From: Chitinophagales bacterium
Lineage (GTDB): Bacteria > Bacteroidota > Bacteroidia > Chitinophagales > JADIYW01
NCBI GenBank assembly: GCA_017984135.1
Contig: JAGNZZ010000027.1
Span: forward strand, 1 to 33,634
DNA length: 33,634 bases
Reading direction: 5' to 3'
Shown: in pieces, positions 32,966 to 33,634 of the stretch
How the letters are laid out: each line of letters opens with the position of its first letter
Numbering within the stretch: the stretch's first letter is position 1
The notes under the pieces: model-generated
The model's input: the letters and a program-made list of their open reading frames with translations, nothing else
Database searches by the model: none
Told to the model about the DNA's origin: nothing
Made by a program: the position numbers and the translations under genes

Positions 32966-33079
32966 ATTTTTTTTAGCCGATTGATATAGAATGGTAAATT
33001 AAATTTTAATAAATAACTTTATGGCATTATGGCAATTGTTCACACGATTTCGCTACTATAAAATTCATTTTCCTTTTTG

Positions 33080-33087
33080 TAATTTTG
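33080..33087 (+). promoter_or_regulatory. -7 promoter element of dcd
   Basis: TAATTTTG (TAnnTTTG) followed by CTTC and then ATG 33092. It is identical to the mnmA element and again 4 nt from the start codon. Confidence 0.42.
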
Positions 33088-33091
33088 CTTC

Positions 33092-33625
33092 ATGATTTTA
33101 ACCGACAAAGCCATCTTAGCAGAAATAGAAAAAAAAAACATAGTAATTGAACCTTACGATAGAAAATATTTAGGCACCAATTCTTATGACGTACATTTAA
33201 GCAAATACTTAGCTACTTATACTCAACCAGTTTTAGACGCCAAACTGCACAATACCATTCATCATTTTGAAATTCCGGAAGAAGGTTTTGTTCTTGAACC
33301 TGGCGTTTTATATTTAGGTTCCACTTTAGAATACACCGAAACGCATGCTCATGTTCCATTTTTAGAAGGTAAATCTTCTATGGGAAGATTGGGAATAGAC
33401 ATACATGCAACTGCCGGCAAAGGTGATGTTGGTTTTTGCAACCATTGGACATTAGAAATTTCTTGCATACAGCCGGTGCGCATTTATGCCGGCATGCCGG
33501 TTGGGCAATTAATTTATTTTGTGGTGGATGGTGAAATAGAACATGCTTACAATAAAAAAGCCAATGCTAAATACAACGAGCGCACTCCAAAACCCATGGA
33601 AAGCATGATGTGGAAGAATTTTTAA
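33092..33625 (+). CDS. dcd: dCTP deaminase Dcd
   Basis: Dcd deaminates dCTP to dUTP for thymidylate synthesis. The 177-aa protein shows the trimeric dUTPase-fold motifs: YDRKYLGTNSYDVHLSKYL near the N-terminus, EGKSSMGRLGIDIHATAGKGD in the middle, and NHWTLEISC with the catalytic Glu. The C-terminal tail (KANAKYNERTPKPMES) orders over the active site in relatives. It is complete, ending 9 bp before the window edge. A bifunctional dCTP deaminase/dUTPase cannot be excluded from sequence alone. Confidence 0.94.
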   Translation: MILTDKAILAEIEKKNIVIEPYDRKYLGTNSYDVHLSKYLATYTQPVLDAKLHNTIHHFEIPEEGFVLEPGVLYLGSTLEYTETHAHVPFLEGKSSMGRLGIDIHATAGKGDVGFCNHWTLEISCIQPVRIYAGMPVGQLIYFVVDGEIEHAYNKKANAKYNERTPKPMESMMWKNF

Positions 33626-33634
33626 TTTTTTTTC

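Noticed and set aside
32966..33079. Possible small RNA or gene between coaD and dcd
   Set aside because: The spacer is AT-rich without a stable hairpin or reading frame; nothing can be supported beyond the dcd promoter element.

Overview
The window is an AT-rich chromosomal segment (about one third G+C by eye) from a member of the Bacteroidota. The lineage call rests on several points: a T9SS C-terminal sorting domain, SprB and PKD repeats in a secreted metalloprotease, a fused CcoN-CcoO cytochrome oxidase subunit, repeated TAnnTTTG promoter elements, and DUF4230 and DUF456 neighbours. A Chitinophagales-like family is plausible but not proven. It is almost entirely ordinary, compact coding sequence, with no IS element, prophage, integron or CRISPR array.

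Layout. 1-2.4 kb, minus strand: surE, a small membrane protein, lpxB, then tRNA-Ala(GGC). 2.4-5.9 kb, plus strand: a DUF4230 protein, a DUF456 membrane protein, two unrecognised membrane proteins and a ceramidase-like (CREST superfamily) membrane hydrolase. 5.9-10.5 kb, minus strand: an ABC-F ATPase, an acyltransferase-3 protein and a GT-C-like membrane glycosyltransferase. 10.6-14.0 kb, plus strand: a retropepsin-like protease with PDZ, a VAT1-like quinone oxidoreductase, and queG preceded by a repeat-bearing spacer.

14.1-25.6 kb, minus strand, is an oxygen-respiration island. It reads miaE-hemF, an FNR-type regulator, then a hemerythrin/RIC-like protein, ccoI, ccoS, ccoNO, ccoQ, ccoP, ccoG, ccoH and a TauE/SafE-type protein. 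This encodes a complete high-affinity cbb3 oxidase with its copper transporter and assembly factors, plus two O2-consuming enzymes (MiaE, HemF) and the probable oxygen sensor. Five perfect TGAT-N4-ATCA palindromes, the FNR-box core, were found. All lie in this island, at or near the starts of its transcription units, and none was seen elsewhere in the window.

25.7-33.6 kb: a large T9SS-secreted metzincin, mnmA, a small membrane protein, an MFS transporter and galK (both minus strand), then coaD and dcd (plus strand).

The main points for a second look are the FNR-box cluster, the hemerythrin/RIC-like protein that has lost its iron ligands at the head of the ccoI operon, TAnnTTTG elements only 4-5 nt from six start codons (suggesting near-leaderless mRNAs), the bacterial ceramidase-like enzyme with its full catalytic set, a tandem duplication in the N-terminus of CcoP, and a 24-bp palindromic repeat pair upstream of queG.
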